From Bosea sp. NBC_00550 (lineage in GTDB: Bacteria > Pseudomonadota > Alphaproteobacteria > Rhizobiales > Beijerinckiaceae), in NCBI RefSeq assembly GCF_026020075.1, contig NZ_CP102772.1, forward strand, positions 1,488,001 through 1,552,000: a DNA stretch of 64,000 nt. Reading direction: 5' to 3'. Positions within the stretch are counted from its first letter, which is position 1; every line of letters starts with the position of its first letter. The position numbers and the translations under genes are program-made. This document shows positions 45,237-54,055 of this stretch, piece by piece. The notes below the pieces were generated by a model. The model saw only the letters and a list, made by a program, of their open reading frames with translations. It ran no database searches and was not told where the DNA came from.

Positions 45237-46022
45237 TCAGCGCCCCGTCCAGTTGGGCGTGCGCTTGGCGAGGAAGGCTTCCATGCCCTCGCGGAAATCG
45301 GCGCTCGTATAGCAGAGCGTCACGAGATCCTTGCCCTCCAAGCCGTCGGCGGCAGCAGCGGTCAGGCGGCGCATCGCCTCCTTCGTCGCGCGCATCGTCA
45401 GCGGCGCGTGGCCGGCGATGATTTGCGCCAGCTCGCCAGCCCGCCGCATCAGCGCGGCATGGTCCGGCAGCAATTCGCTGTAGAGGCCGAAGCGCTGCCC
45501 CTCCTCCGCCTCGACCAGCCGCGCCGTGAACACGATGTCCTTGACCCGCGCCGGACCGAGCATGGCGTAGAGCCGCGCATAATTCTCCATCGACAGGCAA
45601 TTGCCGAGCGTGCGCGCGATCGGGAAGCCGAAACGCGCCGTCACGCTCGCGATCCGAAGATCGCAAGCCAGAGCGATCGCCGCCCCGCCGCCGGTCACCG
45701 CACCGGAAATCGCGGCAAGAGTCGGCACCGCACAGCGCTCGATCGTCCCGATCACCGTCTCGATGCGCTCCTCATAGACGAGCGCATCCTCGGCGCTCTC
45801 GAAAGCGCGGAACTGCGAGATGTCGGTGCCGGCGCCGAAGGCCTTTTCCCCTGCCCCGGTCATGATGATCACGCGCGGGTCGCCATGATCAGCCGGCTTC
45901 CGGCAGATCTCGGCGATGCGCTCATACATGGCGAAGGTCAGCGCATTGCGCGCCTGCGGCCGGTTGAGCGTGATCGTCCCGACCCCGTTCTCGACCGCAT
46001 ACAGGATTTCGTCGTCGCTCAC
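45237..46022 (-). CDS. Crotonase-superfamily protein lacking both hydratase glutamates
   Basis: This 261-residue protein has the crotonase fold, with oxyanion-hole segments GAGEKAFGAGTDISQF and SGAVTGGGAAIALACDLRIAS. Enoyl-CoA hydratases place one catalytic Glu in GGGCEL and a second in FGxPE; here the matching places are GGGAAI and FGFPIA, so both are absent. It therefore may catalyse an isomerase, decarboxylase or hydrolase reaction on a CoA thioester. It follows the CoA-transferase gene by 12 bases, so both act on the same acid. Confidence 0.88.
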   Translation of the reverse strand: MSDDEILYAVENGVGTITLNRPQARNALTFAMYERIAEICRKPADHGDPRVIIMTGAGEKAFGAGTDISQFRAFESAEDALVYEERIETVIGTIERCAVPTLAAISGAVTGGGAAIALACDLRIASVTARFGFPIARTLGNCLSMENYARLYAMLGPARVKDIVFTARLVEAEEGQRFGLYSELLPDHAALMRRAGELAQIIAGHAPLTMRATKEAMRRLTAAAADGLEGKDLVTLCYTSADFREGMEAFLAKRTPNWTGR

Positions 46023-46034
46023 TCCGGGCCTCCG

Positions 46035-47228
46035 TCAGATCACGCCTGCGGCCCGCAGATGCGCGAGCCCCGCTTCGTCATAGCCGAGTTCGGCCAGGAT
46101 CTCGTCGTTATGCGCGCCGGCCGCCGGCGTCGGCGTCACGACGTCGGCCGGCGTGCGCGAGAGCGTCACCGGCTGACCGACGAGGCGGATATCGCCGAGT
46201 TCCGGATGCTTCACCGGTTTGGCGATGCCGAGATGGCAGACCTGGGGATCCTCGAACATCTCGTCGACCGCATAGATCGGCCCGGCCGGCACGCTGTGGC
46301 GCTCCATCACGGCCAGCCAGTCGGCACTGTCAGCCTCGCCAAGCCGCTCCTCGATCAGCTCGCGCAGCTCCGGCCGGCGCTCGAAGCGCTTCTCCGTGCT
46401 GTCGTAGCGGGCATCCGTGCCCCATTCGGGCCGTTCGATCGCCCGGCAGAAGGAGCGCCATTGCTCCTCGCCGCCGACGCCGAGATTGATCGCGCCGTCC
46501 CGCGTCCGGTAGACGCCCATCGGCGTCTGGTAGGGGTGGTCGTTGCCGGCCTGCGGCGGCACCGAGCCCTCGACGAGATAGCGCGCGGCCTGAAAATCCA
46601 TCATCGCGATCTGGGCTTCGAGCAGCGAGGTCTGCACCCACTGTCCCTTGCCGGAGACGGCGCGCTCCTGCAGCGCGACCAGCGCGCCGACGGCGCCATA
46701 GAGCCCGGCCGAGGAATCGGCGAGCGCGATGCCGGCCCTGACCGGCCCCTGCCCCGGAAGGCCGGTCACCGACATCATCCCGCCCATGCCCTGCGCGATC
46801 TGGTCGAAGCCGGCGCGCGTCCGGTACGGACCGGACTGGCCGAAGCCGGAGATCGAGACCAGGATCAGCCGCGGGTTGCGCGCATGTAGCGTCTCGAAAT
46901 CGAGGCCGAGCCGCTCCTTCACGTCCGGCCGGAAGTTCTCGACGAGCAGATCGGCCTCGTCGACCAGCTTCATCAGGATCGCCTTGCCTTCGGGCGTCTT
47001 CAGGTTGATCGCCAGCGAGCGCTTGTTGCGATGCAGATTCTGCATGTCGTAGCCGAGGCGCGGCCCGCTCATGTTCTCGTTCGGGTCGAAACCAGGCGGG
47101 CTCTCGACCTTGATCACGTCGGCTCCGAAATCGGCGAAGACGCGCACACAGGTCGGCCCGGCCCGCACACGCGTCAGATCCAGAACCCTGAGCCCTGCCA
47201 GGGCGGTGGACGCTCGTGGCTGTGCCAT
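46035..47228 (-). CDS. CaiB/BaiF-type (class III) CoA-transferase
   Basis: This 397-residue protein has family III motifs: VLDLTRVRAGP near the start, GADVIKVE, VENFRPDVKERLG and the nucleophile Asp in GIALADSSAGLYG. These enzymes move CoA between acids such as carnitine, formate/oxalate or 2-methyl acids. ATG 47228 has GGAAGGAG 10 bases upstream and fits the family start. First gene of a two-gene operon; a perfect 12-bp palindrome lies 71 bases before it. Confidence 0.92.
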   Translation of the reverse strand: MAQPRASTALAGLRVLDLTRVRAGPTCVRVFADFGADVIKVESPPGFDPNENMSGPRLGYDMQNLHRNKRSLAINLKTPEGKAILMKLVDEADLLVENFRPDVKERLGLDFETLHARNPRLILVSISGFGQSGPYRTRAGFDQIAQGMGGMMSVTGLPGQGPVRAGIALADSSAGLYGAVGALVALQERAVSGKGQWVQTSLLEAQIAMMDFQAARYLVEGSVPPQAGNDHPYQTPMGVYRTRDGAINLGVGGEEQWRSFCRAIERPEWGTDARYDSTEKRFERRPELRELIEERLGEADSADWLAVMERHSVPAGPIYAVDEMFEDPQVCHLGIAKPVKHPELGDIRLVGQPVTLSRTPADVVTPTPAAGAHNDEILAELGYDEAGLAHLRAAGVI

Positions 47229-47298
47229 CTCTTGTTCGCTCCTTCCCCGGAGCGAACTATCCGGCCCCCTCGCCCGGACCGTCAATCATCACTTGCAT

Positions 47299-47310
47299 AC
47301 TGCATGCAGT
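47299..47310 (-). promoter_or_regulatory. 12-bp palindrome upstream of the CoA-transferase gene
   Basis: ACTGCATGCAGT is perfectly symmetric, preceded by a CTTGCAT. The spacing from the start (71 bases) and the GntR-like sequence make it a candidate operator for the CoA-transferase/crotonase pair. No regulator gene is adjacent. Confidence 0.5.
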
Positions 47311-47410
47311 CATGAGGCGCATGGCGGAGCGTGCGTCAAGCGTGTCGACCTACGCCGCATTTCCTCTCACCAGCCCCGAACCAGTCTCATGCAAAACCCA
47401 AATTTCCCTC

Positions 47411-47441
47411 TTGAACCTGAAGTGGCTACAGCTTGTAGAGA
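47411..47441 (+). promoter_or_regulatory. MerR-type (ZntR/CadR/PbrR) metal-responsive promoter
   Basis: TTGAAC (47411-47416) and TAGAGA (47436-47441) are 19 bases apart, the long spacer that marks promoters activated by MerR proteins. Inside is a partial dyad, CCTGAAG / CTACAGC around TGG. The expected start near 47448 leaves a short leader before the ATPase ATG at 47476, with GGAG at 47465-47468. Confidence 0.78.
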
Positions 47442-47475
47442 GTGTGTCCGTAGCGAAGCGAGACGGAGACACGCC

Positions 47476-49872
47476 ATGGCCGCCCATCCCGAAACCGAGC
47501 CCGAGACCCTGTCCTGGAAGGTCGGCGGCATGGATTGCGCGAGTTGCGCAACCAAGATTCGCGGTGCGGTGGAGCGCCTGCCCGGCGTCAGCGACGTGAA
47601 GCTCTCGGTCATGTCGGAAACGCTGACGCTCTCGCTCGATGCGGCGCAAACAACACCCCAAGCGGTCGAAAAGCGCGTCAACGGCCTGGGTTACACCACC
47701 GCCGCTCTTGCGACGACACCTGCCGCGAAGCCGGAGGCAAAGGATGCGTGCTGCGGCGGGCACGACCACGATCATCACGCGCACGACCATGACGAGCGCG
47801 CACACGACCACGGCAAGCATGAGCATGGCGACGCCTACTGCTCGGGTCATGCGCACGCCCATGATCGCAAGCATGGACACGATCACGCCGGTCCCGACCA
47901 TTCAGGTCACGACCACGGCGCTGGGAGCACGAAGCCGGCCGCGACCGGGAGCGATCACGGCCACGGCCTGCCCGGCCATGTCCACGAGAGCACGCCCGAT
48001 GGTGCGAGCTGGTACCAGACTGGCAAGGGCCGCCTCGTCATCGCGACCGGCCTGCTGCTCGGCGCCGCCTATGCCGCCGGCCTGATCTGGCCCGGCATCG
48101 GCCACTGGGCCTTCATTCTGGCCTGCGTCATCGGCGTGCTGCCGGTGGCGAAGCGCGCCTTCGCGGCGGCCCGCGCCCGCATCCCCTTCACCATCGAGAT
48201 GCTGATGACGATCGCCGCCATCGGCGCGCTCTTCATCGGCGCGGCGGAGGAGGCGGCGCTGGTCGTCTTCCTCTTCGCGGTCGGCGAAGTCCTGGAAGGC
48301 GTCGCGGCCGATCGTGCCCGCGCCTCGATCCGGGCGTTGGGTAATCTCGTGCCCAAGACGGCGCTGGTCGAGGAGAGCGGCACGACCCGTCAGGTCGATG
48401 CTGCCAGCCTCGCGATCGGCCAGATCGTGCTGGTTCGCCCCGGTGACCGCATCCCGGCCGATGGCGAGATCACCGACGGCACCTCGGGCATCGACGAAAG
48501 CCCGGTCACCGGCGAATCCATCCCGAAGACCAAGGGCATCGGCGACCCCGTCTATGCCGGCTCGGTCAACCGTGAGGCGGCGCTTCGCGTGCGCGTCGAC
48601 AAGGCGGCCGAGGACAACACCATCGCCCGCATCATCCGCCTCGTCGAGGAGGCGCAGGAGGCGCGGGCCCCGACCGAGCGCTTCATCGACCGCTTCTCGC
48701 GCTGGTACATGCCCGCGATCGTCGGCCTCGCGCTGCTGGTCGCGCTGGTGCCCCCGCTCCTGCTCGGCGGAGAATGGTCGGTCTGGATCTATCGGGCGCT
48801 GGCCCTGCTGCTGATCGGCTGCCCCTGCGCGCTCGTCATCTCCGTGCCGGCCTCGATCGCCGCCGCGCTCTCGGCCGGCGCGCGCCAGGGCCTGCTGATG
48901 AAGGGCGGCGTCGTCATCGAGACCGCCGCGAAGACCGGTCTCGTCGCCTTCGACAAGACGGGGACGCTGACCCAGGGCAAGCCGCGCGTCACCAATGTCG
49001 TGGCGCTCGCCGGCAGCGAGGCCGAAGTGCTGGCTCTCGCGGCTGCCGTCGAGCACGGCTCCGCCCACCCGCTCGCCGAAGCCGTCCTCGAACGCACCCG
49101 CACCGACGGCATCGCCTATGTGCCGGCAGCCGAGGCCGCGGCGATCGCCGGCCAGGGCGTCACCGGCAAGGTCGATGGCCGCGCCGTCTTCGTCGGCGCA
49201 CCCCGCCATGCCAGCGCGCGCGCGCCATTCGACGGACGGGCGCAAGCTGCCGCGAACGAGCTGGAAGCGTCCGGCAAGACCGTCGCAGCCGTCGTGGTCG
49301 ATGGCGCGCTCGCAGGCCTCATCGCCCTGCGCGACGAGCCGCGCGACGACGCCGCCGCGGCCATCGCCGAGCTCAAGGCTATGGGCATCCGCTCGACCAT
49401 GCTGACCGGAGACAATGCCCGCACCGGCGCCGCCATCGCCGGCAGCCTCGGCATGGAGCACAAGGCCGAGCTGATGCCCGACGACAAGGTCGCGGCGATC
49501 AAGGCCTTCGCCGCCGAGACATCCGTGATGATGGTCGGCGACGGCATCAACGACGCCCCTGCCCTCGCGGCCGCGGGTGTCGGCATCGCCATGGGCTCGG
49601 GAACCGATGTCGCGCTGGAGACGGCTGATGGTGCCGTGCTGAAGAGCCGGGTCCGCGATGTCGCTGCCCTGATCCGGCTGGCGCGCGGGACGATGGCCAA
49701 CATCCACACCAACATCACGATCGCGCTTGGCCTGAAGGCCGTGTTCCTCGTGACAAGCGTGCTGGGCTACACCGGGCTCTGGGTCGCGATCCTGGCCGAT
49801 ACCGGCGCGACCGTGATCGTCACCGCCAATGCGCTGCGGCTCCTGCGCTTCGACGCCAGCAAGACCGGCTGA
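47476..49872 (+). CDS. zntA: Zinc/cadmium/lead-exporting P1B-type ATPase with His-rich N-terminal region
   Basis: This 798-residue pump has an N-terminal metal-binding domain (GGMDCASC, Cys 21 and 24), then 23 His between residues 96 and 170 mixed with Asp and Gly. Membrane motifs include CPC in IGCPCALVIS; soluble motifs are TGES, the phosphorylated Asp in DKTGTLTQGK, SAHPLAEA and GDGINDAPA. P-type ATPases of this kind expel Zn2+, Cd2+ and Pb2+. The ATG at 47476 is used because an upstream in-frame ATG at 47390 lies before the -35 of the promoter. No regulator is adjacent, so the MerR gene is elsewhere. Confidence 0.94.
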   Translation: MAAHPETEPETLSWKVGGMDCASCATKIRGAVERLPGVSDVKLSVMSETLTLSLDAAQTTPQAVEKRVNGLGYTTAALATTPAAKPEAKDACCGGHDHDHHAHDHDERAHDHGKHEHGDAYCSGHAHAHDRKHGHDHAGPDHSGHDHGAGSTKPAATGSDHGHGLPGHVHESTPDGASWYQTGKGRLVIATGLLLGAAYAAGLIWPGIGHWAFILACVIGVLPVAKRAFAAARARIPFTIEMLMTIAAIGALFIGAAEEAALVVFLFAVGEVLEGVAADRARASIRALGNLVPKTALVEESGTTRQVDAASLAIGQIVLVRPGDRIPADGEITDGTSGIDESPVTGESIPKTKGIGDPVYAGSVNREAALRVRVDKAAEDNTIARIIRLVEEAQEARAPTERFIDRFSRWYMPAIVGLALLVALVPPLLLGGEWSVWIYRALALLLIGCPCALVISVPASIAAALSAGARQGLLMKGGVVIETAAKTGLVAFDKTGTLTQGKPRVTNVVALAGSEAEVLALAAAVEHGSAHPLAEAVLERTRTDGIAYVPAAEAAAIAGQGVTGKVDGRAVFVGAPRHASARAPFDGRAQAAANELEASGKTVAAVVVDGALAGLIALRDEPRDDAAAAIAELKAMGIRSTMLTGDNARTGAAIAGSLGMEHKAELMPDDKVAAIKAFAAETSVMMVGDGINDAPALAAAGVGIAMGSGTDVALETADGAVLKSRVRDVAALIRLARGTMANIHTNITIALGLKAVFLVTSVLGYTGLWVAILADTGATVIVTANALRLLRFDASKTG

Positions 49873-49896
49873 GCGGCAGGGTCGTCAAAACGAACT

Positions 49897-49925
49897 GCGA
49901 GGCCGGGCGCCAAGCCTGGCCTCGC
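49897..49925 (-). terminator. Possible terminator hairpin between zntA and the small gene
   Basis: GCGAGGCCGGGC and GCCTGGCCTCGC pair with one mismatch around a 5-base loop. Reading the minus strand it is followed by AGTTCGTTTT, a weak T tract; it also lies 25 bases after the plus-strand zntA stop. Confidence 0.5.
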
Positions 49926-49932
49926 GCGCGAC

Positions 49933-50286
49933 TCAGACCGTGATGTCGGCGAGCGCGCCAGTGCGCTGCTCGCCCTTCTCTTCCATCTGCTTCAGCATCT
50001 CGTCGCGGACTTTGGCCATCACATCCGCCTTGGCCTTCGAATCGAGCTTGTTGAACTGCTCCTCGGTCATGCCGAGCTTGTCCAGGATCGCCTTCTGAAC
50101 CCGCTCCTCGGGCGTCATCCGGGCGAACTTGAGGAACTCGGCCTGAATCGAATCGGCGGAGGGTGAGGAAGAAGCCGAGGCGGAAGCGGTCGCATCCTGC
50201 TTCGCTTCGTCCTTTGCGGTCGGCTTGATCGGGTTGGTGACCGGCAGATTGGTCGGCCAGTTCGAGGTCGAGAACGAGATCGACAT
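49933..50286 (-). CDS. Conserved small hypothetical protein
   Basis: This 117-residue protein starts behind a good ribosome site (AGGAG, 7 bases). The N-terminal 45 residues are low complexity (Ala/Ser-rich with TNPIKPTAKDEAKQD), and the C-terminal half is an amphipathic helical region (EFLKFARMTPEERVQKAILD, then EQFNKLDSKAKADVMAKVRD), rich in charge. No signal peptide is seen. I do not recognise a function; such proteins are common in Hyphomicrobiales. Confidence 0.8.
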   Translation of the reverse strand: MSISFSTSNWPTNLPVTNPIKPTAKDEAKQDATASASASSSPSADSIQAEFLKFARMTPEERVQKAILDKLGMTEEQFNKLDSKAKADVMAKVRDEMLKQMEEKGEQRTGALADITV

Positions 50287-50851
50287 CGCGTGCTCCTGTT
50301 TTGCTTCAAGCGCACAGGCAAGCTCCAGGCCGAGCCTCGCAATTCAGATAGCAATACAATTCAATATCTTGCTGAGACCGCCGCCTGGCGGAACCCGGCC
50401 CACAGGGAGAATCCGGCAATTTCTGCCCGGCAAACATGATCCGGCACGGCATGCGAGCCTGCGACGGATTGGCTCATGACGGCGCCCGACAACGCCTTCC
50501 GCCGGGGCGATGCCCTGTCTTTTGCAACGCAAAATTGCCTGCGCGCACCGATGCGCGATTTAGCACCTGCAACATGCCCAACAGATAATCAGCGACAAGG
50601 CCGCGCCGATTGAATTTCGTTGATTGCCTAATTATTATGCCGATTAGCGACCACATTTTGGCCGCAAGCGTTACACCAGCGCAGGTCGATCTCACGAAAA
50701 TGACCGAAAACTTAATTCGTCATGCGCATGGAGCATAACAGAGCTGATTGGCAGCCCCTATTTGAGGCACCCCGTCTGACTTATATGCAGTGCACAACGA
50801 AATTATCGCTGTGGGCACCGTCCCGCTCCGGAAACCGCAAGGAATATCGCC
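50287..50851. other. Gene-poor, AT-richer intergenic stretch
   Basis: This 565-base gap has lower GC than its neighbours. An open frame at 50474-50695 (minus) has atypical composition and no ribosome site and was not accepted. It must hold the promoters of the minus-strand small gene and of the DUF1127 gene, but no clear -10/-35 pair stood out. Confidence 0.5.
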
Positions 50852-51007
50852 ATGTTCGTCACCATGATTGCTGCCAAGATTCGCGCCTATCTCCGCTATC
50901 GCGAGACCGTCCGCGAGCTGTCCCGCCTGACCGACCGCGAGCTCGATGATCTCGGCCTGTCGCGCTCGGAGATCAACTTCATCGCCCGCTCGCACGCTGC
51001 GGCCTGA
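50852..51007 (+). CDS. DUF1127-family small protein
   Basis: This 51-residue protein (MFVTMIAAKIRAYLRYRETV then RELSRLTDRELDDLGLSRSEI) carries the DUF1127 core LSRLTDRELDDLGLSRSEI near its end. The site AAGGAA sits about 7 bases before the ATG. DUF1127 proteins of about 50 residues are common in alphaproteobacteria and have been linked to phosphate, carbon and RNA turnover in Agrobacterium. It stands alone with a terminator about 100 bases after its stop. Too small to carry more than one short helical domain. Confidence 0.85.
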   Translation: MFVTMIAAKIRAYLRYRETVRELSRLTDRELDDLGLSRSEINFIARSHAAA

Positions 51008-51108
51008 AGTCTCTGAATGAGAACAGCCGCGCACAGGGCGCGGTGCGTTCCGAGTAGTTTCTCCTGAGGCTCGTGTTTCCCCTCCCCTCGAGCTTCGGTC
51101 GAAGAGCG

Positions 51109-51134
51109 AATGCCCGCCTCACGGCGGGCATTTT
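51109..51134 (+). terminator. Rho-independent terminator of the DUF1127 transcript
   Basis: AATGCCCGCC (51109-51118) and GGCGGGCATT (51123-51132) form a perfect stem with a 4-base loop, followed by TT. It insulates the small gene from trmFO, which begins 57 bases later. Confidence 0.8.
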
Positions 51135-51190
51135 GCATTTCCGGCTGCCTTTCCCTTGACCTGGAGCCCGGCTGCGGACACATCCCAGCC

Positions 51191-52597
51191 ATGGAACCCG
51201 TACACATCATCGGCGGCGGGCTCGCCGGCTCCGAAGCCGCCTGGCAGGTCGCAGAGGCCGGCGTCCCGGTCGTCATCCACGAGATGCGCCCCGTGCGCGG
51301 CACCGACGCCCACAAGACCGAAGGACTGGCCGAGCTCGTCTGCTCCAACTCCTTCCGCTCCGACGATTCGTCGAGCAATGCCGTCGGCCAGCTTCATTGG
51401 GAGATGCGCCGGCTCGGCTCCCTGATCATGGCCAAGGGCGACGCCCATCAGGTACCCGCGGGCGGCGCGCTCGCGGTCGACCGCGACGGCTTCTCCCAGG
51501 CCGTCACCGCCGCGCTGGAGGCGCACCCGCTCGTCACCATCGCGCGCGGCGAGATCTCCGGGCTGCCGCCGGCCGACTGGAGCAATGTGATCGTCGCCAC
51601 CGGCCCGCTCACCTCGCCCGCGCTCGCACAGGGCCTCCAGTCGCTGACATCGGAGGATTCGCTCGCCTTCTTCGATGCGATCGCGCCGATCGTCCATTTC
51701 GAGTCGGTCGACATGGACCAGGCCTGGTTCCAGTCGCGCTACGACAAGGCCGGGCCCGGCGGCACCGGCGCCGACTACATCAATTGCCCGCTCGACCGCG
51801 ACCAGTACGAGGCCTTCATCGACGCGCTGCTCGCCGCCGAGAAGACCGAGTTCAAGGAGTGGGAGGGCACGCCCTATTTCGACGGCTGCCTGCCGATCGA
51901 AGTGATGGCCGAGCGCGGCCGCGAGACGCTGCGCTGGGGTCCGATGAAGCCGGTCGGCCTGACCAACAAGCACAACCCGACCGTGAAGGCCTATGCCGTG
52001 GTGCAGCTCCGGCAAGACAATGCGCTCGGCACGCTCTTCAACATGACCGGCTTCCAGACCAAGCTGAAATACGGCGAGCAGGCCGCGATCTTCCGGATGA
52101 TCCCGGGCTTGCAGAACGCGGAGTTCGCTCGGCTCGGCGGCATTCACCGCAACACCTATCTCAACTCGCCGAAGCTGCTCGATGCGGCGCTGCGCCTGAA
52201 GGCCGATCCGCGCCTGCGCTTCGCCGGCCAGATCACCGGCTGCGAGGGCTATGTCGAGAGCGCGGCGACCGGCCTGCTCGCAGGCCGGATGGCGGCGGCG
52301 GAACGGCTCGGCCGCGAACTGCCGCTGCCGCCTGCCACGACGGCGCTGGGCGCGCTCGTCAACCACATCACGGGCGGCCACATCGTCACGATCGGCGAGG
52401 GGCCGCGCTCCTTCCAGCCGATGAACATCAATTTCGGGCTGTTCCCGCATATCGAGGGCGTTGCCAAAACCGGCCCGGACGGCAAGCGCCTGAAGGGCCC
52501 GGCCAAGAGCCTCGCGCGCAAGCAGGCGCTGACGGCGCGGGCCAAGACCGAGATGGAACGCTGGGTTTCCAGCCTGACGGAATCAGCCGCGGCCTGA
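51191..52597 (+). CDS. trmFO: tRNA (uracil-54-C5)-methyltransferase, folate/FAD-dependent
   Basis: This 468-residue flavoenzyme makes ribothymidine at position 54 of tRNA using methylene-tetrahydrofolate and FADH2. The FAD motif is [20 protein letters not shown]; the family strings [33 protein letters not shown], and [18 protein letters not shown] are all present. Start ATG 51191 follows the gap after the terminator. Cytosolic; no clear operon partner. Confidence 0.96.
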   Translation: MEPVHIIGGGLAGSEAAWQVAEAGVPVVIHEMRPVRGTDAHKTEGLAELVCSNSFRSDDSSSNAVGQLHWEMRRLGSLIMAKGDAHQVPAGGALAVDRDGFSQAVTAALEAHPLVTIARGEISGLPPADWSNVIVATGPLTSPALAQGLQSLTSEDSLAFFDAIAPIVHFESVDMDQAWFQSRYDKAGPGGTGADYINCPLDRDQYEAFIDALLAAEKTEFKEWEGTPYFDGCLPIEVMAERGRETLRWGPMKPVGLTNKHNPTVKAYAVVQLRQDNALGTLFNMTGFQTKLKYGEQAAIFRMIPGLQNAEFARLGGIHRNTYLNSPKLLDAALRLKADPRLRFAGQITGCEGYVESAATGLLAGRMAAAERLGRELPLPPATTALGALVNHITGGHIVTIGEGPRSFQPMNINFGLFPHIEGVAKTGPDGKRLKGPAKSLARKQALTARAKTEMERWVSSLTESAAA

Positions 52598-52720
52598 GCC
52601 ACGCCATGCGCCCAGCGGATGGCGCAAAAGGTTCCGCATGGGCGCCACGCCCTCCCGGCATGGGTCGCTCCGGAATTGTCGACTAACAGGTCTCCAAGAA
52701 TATCTGGAGGCCCTGAGACG

Positions 52721-54034
52721 ATGGTAACGACAACGACGGCCGGCCGCGCGAGCGCGAGCCCGGCCAGCATCCGCAAGGCGGTGACCGCGGCGACGGTCGG
52801 TACCGTGATCGAGTGGTACGATTACGCGCTCTACGGCGCGGCCTCGGGCCTGATCATCAACAAGCTGTTCTTTCCCAACCTGTCGCCGGTCGCCGGCGTG
52901 CTCGCCGCCTTCGCCACCTTCGCGGTCGGCTATTTCGCTCGCCCGGTCGGCGGCATCGTCATCGCCCATATCGGCGACAAGTTCGGCCGCAAGCCGGCGC
53001 TGATCCTGACCATCGCCCTGATGGGCCTCGCCACTGTCGGCATGGGCCTGCTGCCGACCTATGGGCAGATCGGCGCTTTGGCGCCGGTCCTGCTCGTGCT
53101 GATGCGGCTGATCCAGGGCTTCGGTGCCGGCGCGGAGCTGGCGGGCGCGATCGTGCTCGTCGCCGAATACGCCCCGCCGAACCGGCGTGCCTTCTATACC
53201 GGCCTGCCCAACGCCGCGACGCTGGTCGGCATCATGCTGGCGACGCTGTCCTTCCTTTTCATCTCCTACCTGCCGGAAGAGACGCTGCTGGGCTGGGCCT
53301 GGCGCGTGCCCTTCCTGCTCTCGGGCGTGCTCTTCCTCGTCGCGCTCTATATCCGCAAGCATCTCGACGAGACGCCCGAATACGTCGAGGCCGTGGCCCG
53401 CGCCGAGGAGCGCAAGCACGAGCAGCAGGTCCCGATCGGCCAGCTCTTCCGCGAAAGCCCGAAGGAAGTGCTGTTCGGCTTCCTGTCGGTCACCGGGCAT
53501 AACGCCAACGCCTATATCCTCTCGACCTTCTCGCTGAGCTACATGACGAACACGGTCGGCATGGCTCGCTCGGACGGCCTGATCGCCGTCACCATCGGCT
53601 CGCTCTTCGGCATCATCGGCGTGCCCTTCCTCGGCACGCTCGCGGATAGGATCGGCAGCGCCAAGGTCTATATGGGCGGCGCGCTCTTCGTGCTGCTGCT
53701 GGCCTATCCGCTGTTCCTGATGCTCGACACCGGCAGCCTGTTCTGGTCGGCGGTCGGCATCAGCCTTGGCTACGGCATCGGCTTCGGCGCCATGGCCGGC
53801 GCGCAGGGCGCGTTCCTCGCGAACCTGTTCCCGACGCGCTACCGCTTCTCGGGGCTGGCGATGTCGCGTGAACTGAACGGCGTCCTCGTCGCCGGCCCGA
53901 CGCCGTTCATCGCGGCAACGCTGGTCGCTGCCGCCGACGGCAAGCCGATCTATGTCGCGGCCTATCTCATGGCTTGCTGCGCGCTGACGATCATCGCCGT
54001 GCTGACGATCCAGCACCGCTCGGTCCACGAATAA
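52721..54034 (+). CDS. MFS transporter, metabolite:H+ symporter (MHS) family
   Basis: This 437-residue protein has twelve helices, the MHS start region GTVIEWYDYALYG, the loop motif HIGDKFGRKPALI and QGFGAGAELAGAIVLVAE. Members move alpha-ketoglutarate, shikimate, citrate or osmolytes with protons. ATG 52721 has GGAGG 9 bases upstream; the open frame before it is non-coding by look. It follows trmFO after 123 bases and is not obviously linked to it. Confidence 0.92.
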   Translation: MVTTTTAGRASASPASIRKAVTAATVGTVIEWYDYALYGAASGLIINKLFFPNLSPVAGVLAAFATFAVGYFARPVGGIVIAHIGDKFGRKPALILTIALMGLATVGMGLLPTYGQIGALAPVLLVLMRLIQGFGAGAELAGAIVLVAEYAPPNRRAFYTGLPNAATLVGIMLATLSFLFISYLPEETLLGWAWRVPFLLSGVLFLVALYIRKHLDETPEYVEAVARAEERKHEQQVPIGQLFRESPKEVLFGFLSVTGHNANAYILSTFSLSYMTNTVGMARSDGLIAVTIGSLFGIIGVPFLGTLADRIGSAKVYMGGALFVLLLAYPLFLMLDTGSLFWSAVGISLGYGIGFGAMAGAQGAFLANLFPTRYRFSGLAMSRELNGVLVAGPTPFIAATLVAAADGKPIYVAAYLMACCALTIIAVLTIQHRSVHE

Positions 54035-54055
54035 GCGACAAGACAGGCGGTGCGG

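Noticed and set aside
47390..47475. Upstream ATG for zntA giving 29 more residues
   Set aside because: It lies before the -35 and -10 of the MerR-type promoter, so it would not be on the transcript.
50474..50695. 73-residue open frame on the minus strand in the large intergenic gap
   Set aside because: No ribosome site, atypical composition, no recognisable domain.
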